A DNA stretch of 64,000 nt from Bacteroidota bacterium (GTDB taxonomy: Bacteria; Bacteroidota; Bacteroidia; Chitinophagales; BACL12): the NCBI GenBank assembly GCA_016706255.1, contig JADJJZ010000029.1:930001-994000 (forward strand). Direction: 5' to 3'. Of this stretch, positions 9,800 through 18,998 are shown in pieces. Position numbers and translations under genes: made by a program. The notes below the pieces were generated by a model. That model made no database searches. It saw only the letters and a program-made list of their open reading frames with translations, and had not been told where the DNA came from. Numbering within the stretch: position 1 is the first letter of the stretch; each line of letters opens with the position of its first letter.

Positions 9800-10893
9800 T
9801 ATAGCACATGCCGGTAATTCCTCCAAATCGCGGAGGAAACACCATACGCACCAGCGTAAATCGGGATTATTGCCCGGCACTGCAATATATACCGGCGATA
9901 AACATCCCGAGGAAATTTCAATCAGCCGTATTGATTATAATGAGCAGCAGTTTACCGAAAAAACCTTTACACAACACGATAATATTCCGCTGCAAACCAA
10001 TAAGGAATTCATTACGTGGATTAATGTAAACGGATTAAACATTGAATCGCTGATTGAAAAAATTGGTGGCGCATTTAAATTACATAATTTAATTATTGAA
10101 GATATTCTCAATGTTTTTCAAATTCCAAAAGCAGATGAATATCCTGAAAATGATTTAATTTATATTACCCTAAATGAATTTTACTTCGACGAAAATAAAA
10201 AATTACAGCGCGACCAGATTAGTTTGGTGTTAGGCAATAATTATACTTAGTTTTCAGGAAGAAGAGGGTGATTATTTTGGTGTTATTCGCGACAGGCTGA
10301 GAACGGCAAAAGGTAAAATCAGAAAAAAAGATGCGGATTATCTGGTATATGTTTTAATTGATGCTATTGTGGACAGTTATTATGTTATTCTGGACCATTA
10401 TGCTAATGAACTCGACACCATTGAAAATGATATATTTGTCACTAAAAATAAAAATCACCTTTCCAGAATTCACCATGTAAATAAAGATTTAATTTATTTG
10501 CGCCGCTCTATAGCACCGTTAAAAGAAGTCATATTCCGGTTGATGAAAGAAGAAATTATTTTAATTCAGCCCGAATCAAAAATATTTATGCGTGATGTTC
10601 TTGACCACGTGAATCAAATTGTAAATCAAATTGATGTTGACCGCGAATATCTCAGCGATTTAGTACAAACCAATATGGCGAATATGAACAGCCATTTAAA
10701 TGAAATTATCAAAGTTTTAACCCTCATTTCTACCATATTTATTCCGCTCACCTTTATAGTGGGTGTGTATGGCATGAACTTTGTAAATTTCCCTGAAATC
10801 CACACCCAAAACGGCTATTACGTTGTTTGGGGGGTAATGATTTTTATCACCTTGATGCAATTCATTATCTTTAAGAAAAAGAAGTGGTTATAA
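9783..10893 (+). pseudogene. corA: CorA-family Mg2+/Co2+ channel, frameshifted
   Basis: The first frame (9783 to about 10248) gives the soluble N-terminal domain, ending ISLVLGNNYT. A one-base frame change near 10246-10250 is needed to continue with LSFQEEEGDYFGVIRDRLRT, then the long helix and two membrane segments to 10893. The channel signature GMNF lies in GVYGMNFVNFPE, followed by the last helix and a basic tail (FKKKKWL), as in CorA. Apart from the frame change, length (about 370 aa) and domain order are normal. It could be a sequencing indel or a true lesion. The first 40 residues are basic and low in complexity (KSRRKHHTHQRK). Confidence 0.88.
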
Positions 10894-10895
10894 AT

Positions 10896-10903
10896 TAACT
10901 TTG
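10896..10903 (+). promoter_or_regulatory. -7 promoter element
   Basis: TAACTTTG matches the Bacteroidota -7 consensus TAnnTTTG and lies 23 bp before the next ATG. No clear -33 TTTG was found. Confidence 0.45.
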
Positions 10904-10925
10904 TACACATTTAAAACATGTCAAC

Positions 10926-11720
10926 ATGCAAAAATTTACACTTGCGCTTATTTTATCATTGTTTGTAATTGGCAGCAGTCAGGCACAAACTTCAACTGCC
11001 AATAAAAAGTCTGCCGTGTATTTCGGGATGGGCTTTGGATTGGGGTTTCCCTTCGGCGAATTTAAAACGTTTAACGATGAAGTTGCTCCCGGTGGTGCCT
11101 TCAGTTTGTATTTTCAGCCTGACAAAAAAATTCCGGTTTTAATCGGTTTCGACATGGCGATTTTGGGCAATGGTCATCGCTCACAAACAGAAACACTCAC
11201 TGCTGAAATTACCGCAGGCGGAACTGTAATCGATGTTTTATATTTCCCGTTGCGCGCAGAAACCAACAATCTTATTACCAAAGGGAATGTTAACCTCCGC
11301 ATTCAGGCGCCGACAAATATTTTTAAACCGTATATCGACGGATTAGTTGGTTTTAATCATTTTGGAACTACTACTTCCATTTATGATGAATCGGAAGAGT
11401 ATTATTTTAGTGAAGAAGATAATCCGTTAATTACCAGCAGCTCTCAAAACTCAAGCTGGGCTTTTAGTTATGGCGGAGCAGTTGGTTTAATGGTAGGTAT
11501 TAATGAAAACTTATTTATTGATTTACGTTTTGCATATACCTTAGGTTCAACAGCAGAATATTTTGTTGAAGATGATATCGACCAATGGGATATTGAGTTC
11601 AGCAATACATTTGTAAGCGAAGGTGACATTGATGAAAGCGATATTTCGATAGCCGCAGTGCCTAAAGAATCAAAAACGGATATGATGGTTGGGACTATCG
11701 GTGTTAGCTTTAAATTTTAA
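10926..11720 (+). CDS. outer-membrane beta-barrel protein
   Basis: A 264-aa protein with a signal peptide (MQKFTLALILSLFVIGSSQA). Glycine-rich beta strands follow (YFGMGFGLGFPFGEF, WAFSYGGAVGLMVGI), and it ends with a C-terminal aromatic strand (GTIGVSFKF), typical of OmpW/PorT-like barrels. An acidic loop with DESEEYYFSEED may face the outside. It has its own promoter element and terminator. No specific function can be assigned. Confidence 0.75.
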   Translation: MQKFTLALILSLFVIGSSQAQTSTANKKSAVYFGMGFGLGFPFGEFKTFNDEVAPGGAFSLYFQPDKKIPVLIGFDMAILGNGHRSQTETLTAEITAGGTVIDVLYFPLRAETNNLITKGNVNLRIQAPTNIFKPYIDGLVGFNHFGTTTSIYDESEEYYFSEEDNPLITSSSQNSSWAFSYGGAVGLMVGINENLFIDLRFAYTLGSTAEYFVEDDIDQWDIEFSNTFVSEGDIDESDISIAAVPKESKTDMMVGTIGVSFKF

Positions 11721-11743
11721 ATACTTACTGAAATATATTTTGA

Positions 11744-11770
11744 GGACTGCCGCTGTGCAGTCTTTTTTTT
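11744..11770 (+). terminator. rho-independent terminator
   Basis: GACTGC, a 6-nt loop, GCAGTC, then eight T, located 23 bp after the barrel gene. Confidence 0.85.
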
Positions 11771-11777
11771 GCTTTAA

Positions 11778-11810
11778 TTTGACAAACCAAACATACACAC
11801 CGTATCTTTA
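11778..11810 (+). promoter_or_regulatory. Bacteroidota-type promoter
   Basis: TTTG at 11778-11781 and TATCTTTA at 11803-11810, separated by 21 bp, just before the CHAP-domain gene. Confidence 0.6.
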
Positions 11811-11830
11811 ACTACGTTAACTACGAGGCT

Positions 11831-12454
11831 ATGCTCACCCATAAACATCCAATTACAAAACGGTTGCAGGTAATTTACATGCTGCTGGTATGTGGTATTT
11901 TGGGTATTACCGCAGTTTTATTGCAATCGCTGCATGTGGCACAAAATAGTAATACCACTGCTCCCGGTGTTCAGGTGGATACGTTTAACGGTGTGCCTGT
12001 TTATTATAATGGCGCAATTGATCATGTAATTGCCAAACATGTTACAAAAAGCGGTTATAACTTAGGATTAAAATGGCAATGTGTTGAATTTGTAAAACGC
12101 TACTACTACATTCACTTTAATCACGAAATGCCGGATGCTTCAGGAAATGCAAAAGATTTTTTTGATAAATCGCTGCCGGATGCATCGTATAATTATAATC
12201 GTGCGCTGGTGCAATATGCTAATCCGAGTTTAAAAGCGCCGGCTGTTGATGATATTTTGGTTTTTGATGGACATCTTGGAAATAAATACGGACATATTGC
12301 GATTATCACTGCAGTAAGTGAAACCGATATTGAAATCATACAACAAAATCCGGGACCAAATGAGTCATCGCGCAAACGTATTGAATTAAAAAAGAATGGT
12401 GCACGCTATGTTGTGGAAGATAAACATGTATTGGGTTGGATGCGGATAGAATAA
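11831..12454 (+). CDS. membrane-anchored CHAP-domain amidase/peptidase
   Basis: A 207-aa protein with one N-terminal membrane segment (about residues 14-34), then a CHAP domain. The catalytic Cys is in WQCVEFVKRYY (about residue 79). The His is in KYGHIAIITAV (about residue 153), preceded by DDILVF. CHAP enzymes cleave peptidoglycan or glutathionylspermidine-like amide bonds; the membrane anchor suggests a periplasmic cell-wall role. A promoter lies just upstream and a shared hairpin just downstream. Confidence 0.82.
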   Translation: MLTHKHPITKRLQVIYMLLVCGILGITAVLLQSLHVAQNSNTTAPGVQVDTFNGVPVYYNGAIDHVIAKHVTKSGYNLGLKWQCVEFVKRYYYIHFNHEMPDASGNAKDFFDKSLPDASYNYNRALVQYANPSLKAPAVDDILVFDGHLGNKYGHIAIITAVSETDIEIIQQNPGPNESSRKRIELKKNGARYVVEDKHVLGWMRIE

Positions 12455-12457
12455 AAA

Positions 12458-12485
12458 AAGTCGCAGACACTCCTGACTGCGACTT
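12458..12485. terminator. bidirectional terminator
   Basis: A perfect inverted repeat AAGTCGCAG / CTGCGACTT with a 10-nt loop lies between convergent genes, with an A-run on one side. Confidence 0.8.
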
Positions 12486-12520
12486 GAGAAGCATTTTGCT
12501 TCGGTCTATGAATAAAATTG

Positions 12521-13039
12521 TTATTCCGCTATATAATTATTGCACACTTCAGCAATATCCTGCATTTCGAGGCGACAATTTAATTTGATAAAAACAAACG
12601 ATTCATCTTGTTCATCTACTAATACTACCATTCTTCTAATTTTACCACGCTTGTTTTCTTTTATGCTGATGTTCACTTTTTCGCCTTCGCTGTTTATGCT
12701 CACTAATGCCTCATAATTTTTACGCTCCATACGATTCATTTTACGGGTAACTTTTTTATCTGTTTTTTCTTTATAATATTCACCTTCGCGAATACAGATT
12801 GTAGTGTTACCAAATTTGCGCAATAAATCTACTGCTGCTGCATCCTGACCATCCACATGTTCTTCAGCTATACCGGCAGCCATTTTCATAAATATTCCCG
12901 GAATCCAGAGATTTAATTTAGTTGAGCTTGCATCGTCGGCAGTATTGGTAGAATCGTTGTTATTACCATTGCCTGCGAAACTGGTACTACTTATCAAAAT
13001 GAAAGCAGCGGATGCGATTATTGCGGTAAATTTTTTCAT
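12521..13039 (-). CDS. DUF4252 family secreted protein
   Basis: A 172-aa exported protein with a signal peptide (MKKFTAIIASAAFILISSTSFAG) and a low-complexity N/D/S/T linker. The rest resembles the next gene upstream in the pattern EYYKE...LVSINSEGEKVNISIKE...VFIKL, as in DUF4252 proteins of Bacteroidota. It lies 36 bp downstream of a DUF4252 paralogue on the same strand, so the two are probably co-transcribed. Function is unknown. Confidence 0.75.
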   Translation of the reverse strand: MKKFTAIIASAAFILISSTSFAGNGNNNDSTNTADDASSTKLNLWIPGIFMKMAAGIAEEHVDGQDAAAVDLLRKFGNTTICIREGEYYKEKTDKKVTRKMNRMERKNYEALVSINSEGEKVNISIKENKRGKIRRMVVLVDEQDESFVFIKLNCRLEMQDIAEVCNNYIAE

Positions 13040-13075
13040 AACGTAAATTGTTTGAGGGTAATTGATGAATACTAA

Positions 13076-13597
13076 TTATTTATTTTCTTCTACTTTTTTT
13101 AATTCTTCCATACCATCAATTTTAATATCAGATAGTTTGGAAATTTCGTCCATGTTAATGTCGCCAACAATACTGATCATCACAAATTCGCCATCTGCAT
13201 CGCAAACCAATAACATTTCGCTGAGGATATTGTCACCTTTCATTTTGCCATAAAATTTTACTTTATCACCTTCTGAATTTACGGTCATTAATTCTTCGAA
13301 TTGTGCTGTTGAAACAGTTGACATAAATTCTTTATAATACTCTGCAGATTTTACATTGGTTTCAGAATTTTCGAATACTAATATTCTGATACCCTTAATG
13401 CCGTCAACAACATTTTGTAATTCAGGATCATCGCCAACTGCTGAAGCTGCAAGTGCAAATAATTTTTCTGTAACTAATACGGAAGTAAATCCCGGTTGGC
13501 CTTCATATTTTTGGAAGAACTGGTCAATTTGAACATTTTGTGCAAATCCAACTGAAATGGAAGCAACTAAAACGATAGCGAGCAATAACTTTTTCAT
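13076..13597 (-). CDS. DUF4252 family secreted protein
   Basis: A 173-aa protein with a signal peptide (MKKLLLAIVLVASISVGFAQ). The body follows the DUF4252 pattern: FTSVLVTEKLFAL near residue 37, then GIRILVFEN, a central EYYKEF, MTVNSEGDKVKFYGK, and a final EISKL region. First gene of a two-gene DUF4252 unit. Members are often found near ECF sigma genes, but none is adjacent here. Function is unknown. Confidence 0.82.
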   Translation of the reverse strand: MKKLLLAIVLVASISVGFAQNVQIDQFFQKYEGQPGFTSVLVTEKLFALAASAVGDDPELQNVVDGIKGIRILVFENSETNVKSAEYYKEFMSTVSTAQFEELMTVNSEGDKVKFYGKMKGDNILSEMLLVCDADGEFVMISIVGDINMDEISKLSDIKIDGMEELKKVEENK

Positions 13598-13729
13598 AAT
13601 GTTTAATTTTTGTGGTTAATTAATTGCGTTAATTAAACATGAGTCGAACCACACTAAGAAAAAGTTACAGGAAGGTCAAAAAAAGATTACAGTTCACTGC
13701 AATTTTAACATTTGAAGCGTTGCAGGAAA

Positions 13730-14203
13730 TTATTTCTTCCCACTAATAAAAATGGCAAGTAGCAGCAGTTGATAATATAAATTATCGAGGCGAACGGTAA
13801 TGTTGAGTGGACTTTTCGTGATATCGGCATATAATACCGGAATGTTTTTAAGGTCTTTAATTTTACCTTCTATGCTATAAATAAATCTGGCTACATCCCA
13901 GCCGATGTATTTTTCCTGACGTTTATTTAAAATGAATTGTTTGTCGAGCAGCTTTTTGCCCTCACTCATTTCGTCAAATTTGTAGTTCTTAACATAAGCA
14001 TCAGCAATTGCGTTGGCGCTGAGGCCTTCAATCAGGGCTTTGATATTGACACCTTCCTTATCGCGGTGTTCCAGCATTTTCAGGTTATCACGAATTTCGC
14101 GGAGCAGGGCATTTTTGGTGATATCTTTTGATTTCGACCGATCGCTTAACCAGGTAAACAGGTCTTTGAAAGTACTTAATCCGGTTTGCAGGTAATCAGC
14201 CAT
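13730..14203 (-). CDS. conserved hypothetical protein, 157 aa
   Basis: A cytoplasmic, charged, mainly helical protein with no signal peptide (MADYLQTGLSTFKDLFTWLS start). A short hydrophobic stretch near the end (YYQLLLLAIFISGKK) could be a C-terminal tail. No known motif was recognised. It is the last gene of a minus-strand run with the NlpC/P60 and SET-domain genes, 37 bp after the former. Confidence 0.65.
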   Translation of the reverse strand: MADYLQTGLSTFKDLFTWLSDRSKSKDITKNALLREIRDNLKMLEHRDKEGVNIKALIEGLSANAIADAYVKNYKFDEMSEGKKLLDKQFILNKRQEKYIGWDVARFIYSIEGKIKDLKNIPVLYADITKSPLNITVRLDNLYYQLLLLAIFISGKK

Positions 14204-14240
14204 AGTTGGAGTAAAGATGCCAAAATAAATGTAATTACGC

Positions 14241-14777
14241 TTATTCGGTGCCGATTACGCGTCTTATTTCAAGAAATTTCTTGTAGTAGTATTGTTCACT
14301 TTTTTCGTTGCTGATGCGCACCCCACCTGATTCAGGTGAAGAGGTATGGATGAAGGAAAAACCCGTTTCCGGTGCATACGATAGCACGATACCAACATGT
14401 CCGGGGTTTCCGGGACCATTATCGGGGCCTGCGAACAAAATCAGGTCGCCGGGTTTGGCTTCAACGTAGGGAATTGGTTCTCCGGCATCAAATTGCTGAC
14501 CTGAGGTGCGTGGTAAACTGATATCGAACTGCTTGTAAACGTAGCAGATAAATCCCGAGCAGTCGAAACCGGTTTGCGGGTCGTTTCCACCCCAAACGTA
14601 GGGTGTTCCCATAAAGGTTATGGCATAGGTAATGATGCTATCTGCGATAACTTCACGCTGAACTTCAACACTGTCGAGGGTATCGGACTGTGCCCACCAG
14701 GGGGAAAGCTGCCCAAAAAGATCATGAGCGCCGGCTACGAAGGCCAAAACAAGCATGTACTTTTTGAGCAGATTCAT
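14241..14777 (-). CDS. NlpC/P60 family endopeptidase
   Basis: A 178-aa exported cysteine peptidase that probably cuts D-Glu/DAP bonds in peptidoglycan. An N-terminal signal segment ends near FGQLS. The catalytic Cys is in FDCSGFICYVY (about residue 73), the His in GNPGHVGIVLSY (about residue 126), and the third polar residue in FSFIHTSS. YVWGG is the usual lead-in. It begins 1 bp after the SET-domain gene, so the two are translated from one message. Confidence 0.92.
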   Translation of the reverse strand: MNLLKKYMLVLAFVAGAHDLFGQLSPWWAQSDTLDSVEVQREVIADSIITYAITFMGTPYVWGGNDPQTGFDCSGFICYVYKQFDISLPRTSGQQFDAGEPIPYVEAKPGDLILFAGPDNGPGNPGHVGIVLSYAPETGFSFIHTSSPESGGVRISNEKSEQYYYKKFLEIRRVIGTE

Positions 14778-14778
14778 T

Positions 14779-15243
14779 TTATGGATGTTGTTTTTTCTTT
14801 TTTATTTTATCTCTTTCCCACCAAACCGGAGTTTGATCATCAGGATCGAGGTTGTAATTCACACAAATTTCCTCACCCGGATGAATGTCGCGAACGGCAA
14901 CAAATTCAAGCACATTGAGGTCGAAATCGGGTAAATAACGTGCATTTGGATTATAACTGTGATTGTATAATGATCCAAAACCAAGTGCTAAAGCACCTTT
15001 TCTGCCACTTTTACCCCATTCGAAGTAATATTCATACAAAAAGGTGTCGTTTAACAGCAACCTGTCTTTTTCACTAAAAACAATCATCGGTGCTATTTCA
15101 ATAACTGTGCCCTGTGGAATAACCTTGCTGGTAAAAACTGCGCGGCCGCGATCGGGGGTCATGGCTACGAACAGGTAATCCGGTAAAAAAGGCGTAAGTG
15201 TTCTGAGGTCGGCGTTGGGTATTTTTTTGGTTGTTTTTGACAT
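14779..15243 (-). CDS. SET-domain protein (putative lysine methyltransferase)
   Basis: A 154-aa stand-alone SET domain. The diagnostic pseudoknot motifs are SLYNHSYNPNARY (NHS, about residue 95) and GEEICVNYN (about residue 125), with RGRAVFTSKVIPQGTVIE as the N-terminal SET strand. Such proteins use S-adenosylmethionine to methylate lysines; the bacterial target is not known. The tail is basic (DKIKKKKQHP). It sits in a tight operon: 8 bp after an 84-aa gene and 1 bp before the NlpC/P60 gene. Confidence 0.88.
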   Translation of the reverse strand: MSKTTKKIPNADLRTLTPFLPDYLFVAMTPDRGRAVFTSKVIPQGTVIEIAPMIVFSEKDRLLLNDTFLYEYYFEWGKSGRKGALALGFGSLYNHSYNPNARYLPDFDLNVLEFVAVRDIHPGEEICVNYNLDPDDQTPVWWERDKIKKKKQHP

Positions 15244-15251
15244 CAGAATAC

Positions 15252-15506
15252 TTATTTTTTCCCGGTTATTGCCTGAATAGCATTTGTTACATCTGCATAC
15301 AACTTGCTATAGTGTTGCTTTACAGCCGAACGGTCCTTTATTTTCCAGGTAGAATTGATACTAGACATAGCATCATCATATATTTTAAATAATTGCTCGG
15401 TTTTCTCATCGAAAGTACGATCATCCATACCGGCTGTCATTAATAATTCGTCGATTGCGGAAGCGATTCCGGTAACGATACGTTTTTTTGCACTGCGCTT
15501 GCTCAT
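15252..15506 (-). CDS. small conserved hypothetical protein, 84 aa
   Basis: The start MSKRSAKKRIVTG at 15506 is preferred over an upstream in-frame codon, which would run through the divergent ybaB promoter and into its coding sequence. The product is helical and charged, with no signal peptide. It heads the operon with the SET and NlpC/P60 genes. No family was recognised. Confidence 0.65.
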   Translation of the reverse strand: MSKRSAKKRIVTGIASAIDELLMTAGMDDRTFDEKTEQLFKIYDDAMSSINSTWKIKDRSAVKQHYSKLYADVTNAIQAITGKK

Positions 15507-15514
15507 TGATAAAA

Positions 15515-15547
15515 TTTGCGGCAAAATTAAGCATATATCTATCTTTG
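15515..15547 (+). promoter_or_regulatory. Bacteroidota-type promoter of ybaB
   Basis: TTTG at 15515-15518 and TATCTTTG at 15540-15547, a perfect -7 consensus, 19 bp before the ATG of ybaB and divergent from the SET operon. Confidence 0.7.
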
Positions 15548-15566
15548 CCCAAAAAATACCCAAACT

Positions 15567-15878
15567 ATGTTCGACTTGAAAAAAGCAATGGAAATGAAAA
15601 AGCAGATGGATGAGGTGCAAGCGCGCCTCGATAACATCTCGGTTGATGGCGAATCCGGTGACGGAAAATATCAGGTAAAAGTTACGGTTACAGCCACCAA
15701 AAAGGTGAAATCTATCAATATCAGCGATACCTTATTTGAAAGTGGCGATAAGGAACATCTTGAAGACCTTATTTTAATTGCCATTGAACGTGCCATGACA
15801 AAAGCACAAAATGTTGCCGAGGCAGAAGCGCGTTCGGCTGCTATGGGTGGTGGCTTAAGCGGATTATTTGGGATGTAA
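15567..15878 (+). CDS. YbaB/EbfC nucleoid-associated protein
   Basis: A 103-aa DNA-binding protein of the YbaB family. It has an N-terminal helix (KKAMEMKKQMDEVQARL), a central sheet (GKYQVKVTVTATKKVKSINI), a C-terminal helix (LEDLILIAIERAMTKAQNVAE) and a Gly/Met tail (GLSGLFGM), all as in the family. The start codon is well placed behind a consensus promoter. It converges on the CoA-transferase gene, 9 bp between stops. In many bacteria ybaB is next to recR or dnaX, which is not the case here. Confidence 0.93.
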   Translation: MFDLKKAMEMKKQMDEVQARLDNISVDGESGDGKYQVKVTVTATKKVKSINISDTLFESGDKEHLEDLILIAIERAMTKAQNVAEAEARSAAMGGGLSGLFGM

Positions 15879-15887
15879 TTCGGGCAA

Positions 15888-16955
15888 TCAGTTTACGAGT
15901 GCATGTTCTTCGATTTTGAAGACTACACTTTTAACACGCTTGCCACTTTCATCTTCCAATATTAATTGTTGTGCACGATCCAGCTCAAATAGTTGTTGCA
16001 TATTGCGGATTATACCAACCGGTATATTATCCTGACGACAAGCATAAATAAAATCTTCGCTGGTCATACGTTGCATTTTACTTTGTAATAAACCGTGTAA
16101 GGTGTTGCGGTTAATTACACGATCAGCGTTGGTGGCATATTTATCTACCCCACATAAATCGGTGCAACCCGCAATTTTGCACAATGCCCGAAACTGCCTG
16201 TCAGAGCCTATTGCAAGCACTACCTGTTCACCATCTTTAAAGGTGATAATTTCTCCGTAAGGCGCAATATTGGGATGTAAAGAACCAATGCGTTCAGGAA
16301 TTTTACCGGTATGTAAAAAATTTGCTGCCTGATTGGCCAATGAAGAAACAGCAACATCAAAAAGGCTTACCGTAACTTTTGAACCTTTTCCGGTTTTTAA
16401 TTTTTTTATGAGTGCAGTTAATACACCTTCTTTTAACTGATGCGCTGCAAATAAATCGATAATGGCAACGGGTAATTTTGTTGGTGGTGAAGAAGGAGAA
16501 CCATTCATATACATCCATCCTGTTTCAGCCTGCAAAACAACATCAAAAGCTACACGATCTTCTTCTTCTCCAAAACTATTGATATTGGCATAAATAATAT
16601 CGGGCTTGATGGCATAAACGGTATCATAATCTAATTTAAATCTTTCCCCATCACCTTTTTTCCAATTGCAAATCACTACATCAGCACGTCGAATTAAACC
16701 ATATATGCGCTGCAGGTCGTCAGCATCATTATAGTCGAGAAAAATATGATTCTTTTTATAATTAACTGTTGCAAAATAAGCAGAGGTATTTGAGTTAGGA
16801 TCTTCACTTGGCAGCTTCCAGTGACGTGTAACATCACCATTCGTTCCCGGATTTTCAACTTTAATAACGGTTGCACCCAGCTCAGCAAAAAATGCACCCA
16901 CAGCAGGTCCGGCCAGTACACCTGCTAATTCTACTACCTGAAGGTCTTTAAACAT
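15888..16955 (-). CDS. CaiB/BaiF family CoA-transferase
   Basis: A 355-aa class III CoA-transferase. The N-terminus has the family hallmark VVELAGVLAGPAVGAFFAELGATVIKVE split by short linkers. The catalytic Asp is likely in ADVVICNW...YDTVYAIKPDIIYANINSFGEE and the following FDVVLQAETGWMYMNG. The acyl substrate cannot be told from sequence. Length is slightly short against about 400 aa for the family, with a reduced C-terminal domain. It is monocistronic. Confidence 0.9.
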   Translation of the reverse strand: MFKDLQVVELAGVLAGPAVGAFFAELGATVIKVENPGTNGDVTRHWKLPSEDPNSNTSAYFATVNYKKNHIFLDYNDADDLQRIYGLIRRADVVICNWKKGDGERFKLDYDTVYAIKPDIIYANINSFGEEEDRVAFDVVLQAETGWMYMNGSPSSPPTKLPVAIIDLFAAHQLKEGVLTALIKKLKTGKGSKVTVSLFDVAVSSLANQAANFLHTGKIPERIGSLHPNIAPYGEIITFKDGEQVVLAIGSDRQFRALCKIAGCTDLCGVDKYATNADRVINRNTLHGLLQSKMQRMTSEDFIYACRQDNIPVGIIRNMQQLFELDRAQQLILEDESGKRVKSVVFKIEEHALVN

Positions 16956-17154
16956 GTGGTAAAATTACTTGGTTTTTAACATTTTTTAAATGGAAATACG
17001 CGGCTAGAGCTAATTTAGAAAGTTGTATAAACTACTGTCATACCAAAGTCAGGAAGCAATACACAAAAAGAAACTCAAATGCTTTCATACACTTTACAAT
17101 ATAACCCCTTCCCCACTCGTCAGAACCAAATGAACCAGAATTTGTTTTACCATT

Positions 17155-18393
17155 ATGCATTCAAGGACTTTATTTTTATTTGCCTTTGTATTCGGAATTG
17201 AATTTTATGCTTTTCAGGCATTTGCAACTGCTTTTCCAACATTTGCAGCACTACCTTATATCTATTTTTCCTTAACAGCGATATTATTTTTCTGCGTTGT
17301 ATTATTTTTAAATGCAGCGGCAAAAAAACGGGTTAATTTACCAAGAGGTGTATTAACAGGCACATTTTTTATGTTGTTCGTTCCGAAAATATTTATCAGT
17401 ATTTTATTGTTGGGAGAAGACATTGTACGTTTAGGTAAAACACTTATTACATTTATTGTACATCTGGCAGGTAATGAAACCTTTTATTTGGGTGTAGAAC
17501 GATCAAGCACTTGGAGTGTGACAACATTAATTGTAGCAGGTGTTTTAAGTTTATCGTTTATTTATGGCGCATTATTTAATGTGTATAATTATAAAATACG
17601 CAAGGTAAAAGTAAAATTAATGAAATTACCGGCAGCATTTAACGGATTAAAAGTGGTGCAGATTTCAGATATTCATTCCGGCAGTTTAACCGATAAAAAT
17701 GCTGTTCAAAAAGCAGTAGATAAAATAAATAATTTACAACCGGATTTAATATTTTTTACCGGTGATTTGGTAAATAATATTGCAACAGAAGCAGTGGGAT
17801 TTGTTCCGGTGTTTCAGCAGCTTACGGCCAAACACGGTGTTTACAGTATTCTTGGAAACCACGACTATGGCGACTATGCAGCCTGGCCGGATGCGGAATC
17901 AAAAATTGCGAATCTGGAAATGTTGAAACAAATTCATCATGAAATGGGTTGGCGCTTATTGATGAATGAACATATTCAATTAGAAAAAGACGGAGAAAAA
18001 ATTGTTGTTGCCGGTGTAGAAAACTGGAGTGCACGCGGACGATTTCATAGTTATGGAAAATTGGATAAAGCATTAAATGGCATTCAGGATGCAATGACGG
18101 TTTTATTATTATCGCATGACCCTTCACATTGGGAAGCAGAAGTTTTAAATCATCCGTCAAAAGTGGATATTACTTTTTCGGGACATACTCACGGTATGCA
18201 ATTCGGATTTGAATTATTTAATATTAAATGGAGTCCTGTAAAATATATGTATAAACAATGGGCAGGATTATATTCAAAAAATAATCAGCATTTATATGTC
18301 AATCGCGGATTTGGTGTAATTGGATATCCGGGACGCGTAGGTATACTTCCGGAAATTACTTTATTTACTTTGCACAATGAAAACGAAGCATGA
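17155..18393 (+). CDS. membrane metallophosphoesterase (YkuE-like)
   Basis: A 412-aa protein with four predicted N-terminal membrane helices (about residues 5-150), then a calcineurin-like phosphoesterase domain. Metal-binding motifs in order: QISDIHSG, FTGDLVNN, GNHDYGDY, LLSHDP and SGHTHGMQFG. Proteins of this type are thought to act on lipid phosphates or UDP-sugar lipids at the membrane. The stop overlaps the start of the DinB gene (ATGA), so the two are coupled. Confidence 0.92.
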   Translation: MHSRTLFLFAFVFGIEFYAFQAFATAFPTFAALPYIYFSLTAILFFCVVLFLNAAAKKRVNLPRGVLTGTFFMLFVPKIFISILLLGEDIVRLGKTLITFIVHLAGNETFYLGVERSSTWSVTTLIVAGVLSLSFIYGALFNVYNYKIRKVKVKLMKLPAAFNGLKVVQISDIHSGSLTDKNAVQKAVDKINNLQPDLIFFTGDLVNNIATEAVGFVPVFQQLTAKHGVYSILGNHDYGDYAAWPDAESKIANLEMLKQIHHEMGWRLLMNEHIQLEKDGEKIVVAGVENWSARGRFHSYGKLDKALNGIQDAMTVLLLSHDPSHWEAEVLNHPSKVDITFSGHTHGMQFGFELFNIKWSPVKYMYKQWAGLYSKNNQHLYVNRGFGVIGYPGRVGILPEITLFTLHNENEA

Positions 18394-18935
18394 AAGGTGC
18401 AGCTGCGAAAAATACCATCCGCCAAAAATATCTGCTTTTAGAAACACATTGTTTACAATTAATGGAAACAGTTGCCGGTTTAACGGAAGTGGAATTTAAT
18501 AAACCACATAACCCGGGGAAATGGAGTACGGGGCAAATTTTGGTGCATATTAATCATGTTTTTGAACGCAGCATGGGTTATATCAACAAAAAAATGCAGG
18601 AACCGGATAAAATTCCTGATGCAGGATTAATTACCGGTGCGAAGTCAACACTTTTAAATCTTGTCTTAAAAAGTAAACTAAAGTTTAAAGCCCCAAAAGG
18701 TGTGGATGTAGTTCCGGAACATGTTGATTTTGAAACAGTTAGGTTGAGAATAGTACAAAATTTGAATGCAGTAAAAGACTTAACCGAACAATTTCCGGAA
18801 AAGTATTACCAAAAAGCGATTTTTAAACACCCTGCAGTGGGGAGGATTACGTTATTACAGACTATAACCTTCCTGGATGCTCATTTTTTACATCATGAGC
18901 AACAAATCAGGAATTTTTTACATAATCGTCAATAA
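18390..18935 (+). CDS. DinB family protein
   Basis: A 181-aa four-helix-bundle protein of the DinB/YfiT superfamily, metal-dependent enzymes often thiol transferases or hydrolases. The metal histidines are in QILVHINHVF (about residue 52) and DAHFLHHEQQI (about residue 170), with WSTGQ before the first. It overlaps the metallophosphoesterase gene by 4 bp. The substrate is unknown. Confidence 0.82.
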   Translation: MKGAAAKNTIRQKYLLLETHCLQLMETVAGLTEVEFNKPHNPGKWSTGQILVHINHVFERSMGYINKKMQEPDKIPDAGLITGAKSTLLNLVLKSKLKFKAPKGVDVVPEHVDFETVRLRIVQNLNAVKDLTEQFPEKYYQKAIFKHPAVGRITLLQTITFLDAHFLHHEQQIRNFLHNRQ

Positions 18936-18953
18936 CAACTGCATTAAAAGCGG

Positions 18954-18961
18954 TAATTTTG
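18954..18961 (+). promoter_or_regulatory. -7 promoter element of desaturase gene
   Basis: TAATTTTG matches TAnnTTTG and lies 37 bp before the ATG at 18999. Confidence 0.45.
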
Positions 18962-18998
18962 CCGGCAGTTTAACAATTTACTAAATAGTAAAACTAAA

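Noticed and set aside
10246..10250. Programmed frameshift in corA
   Set aside because: No slippery heptamer with a downstream structure was seen; a simple indel is more likely.
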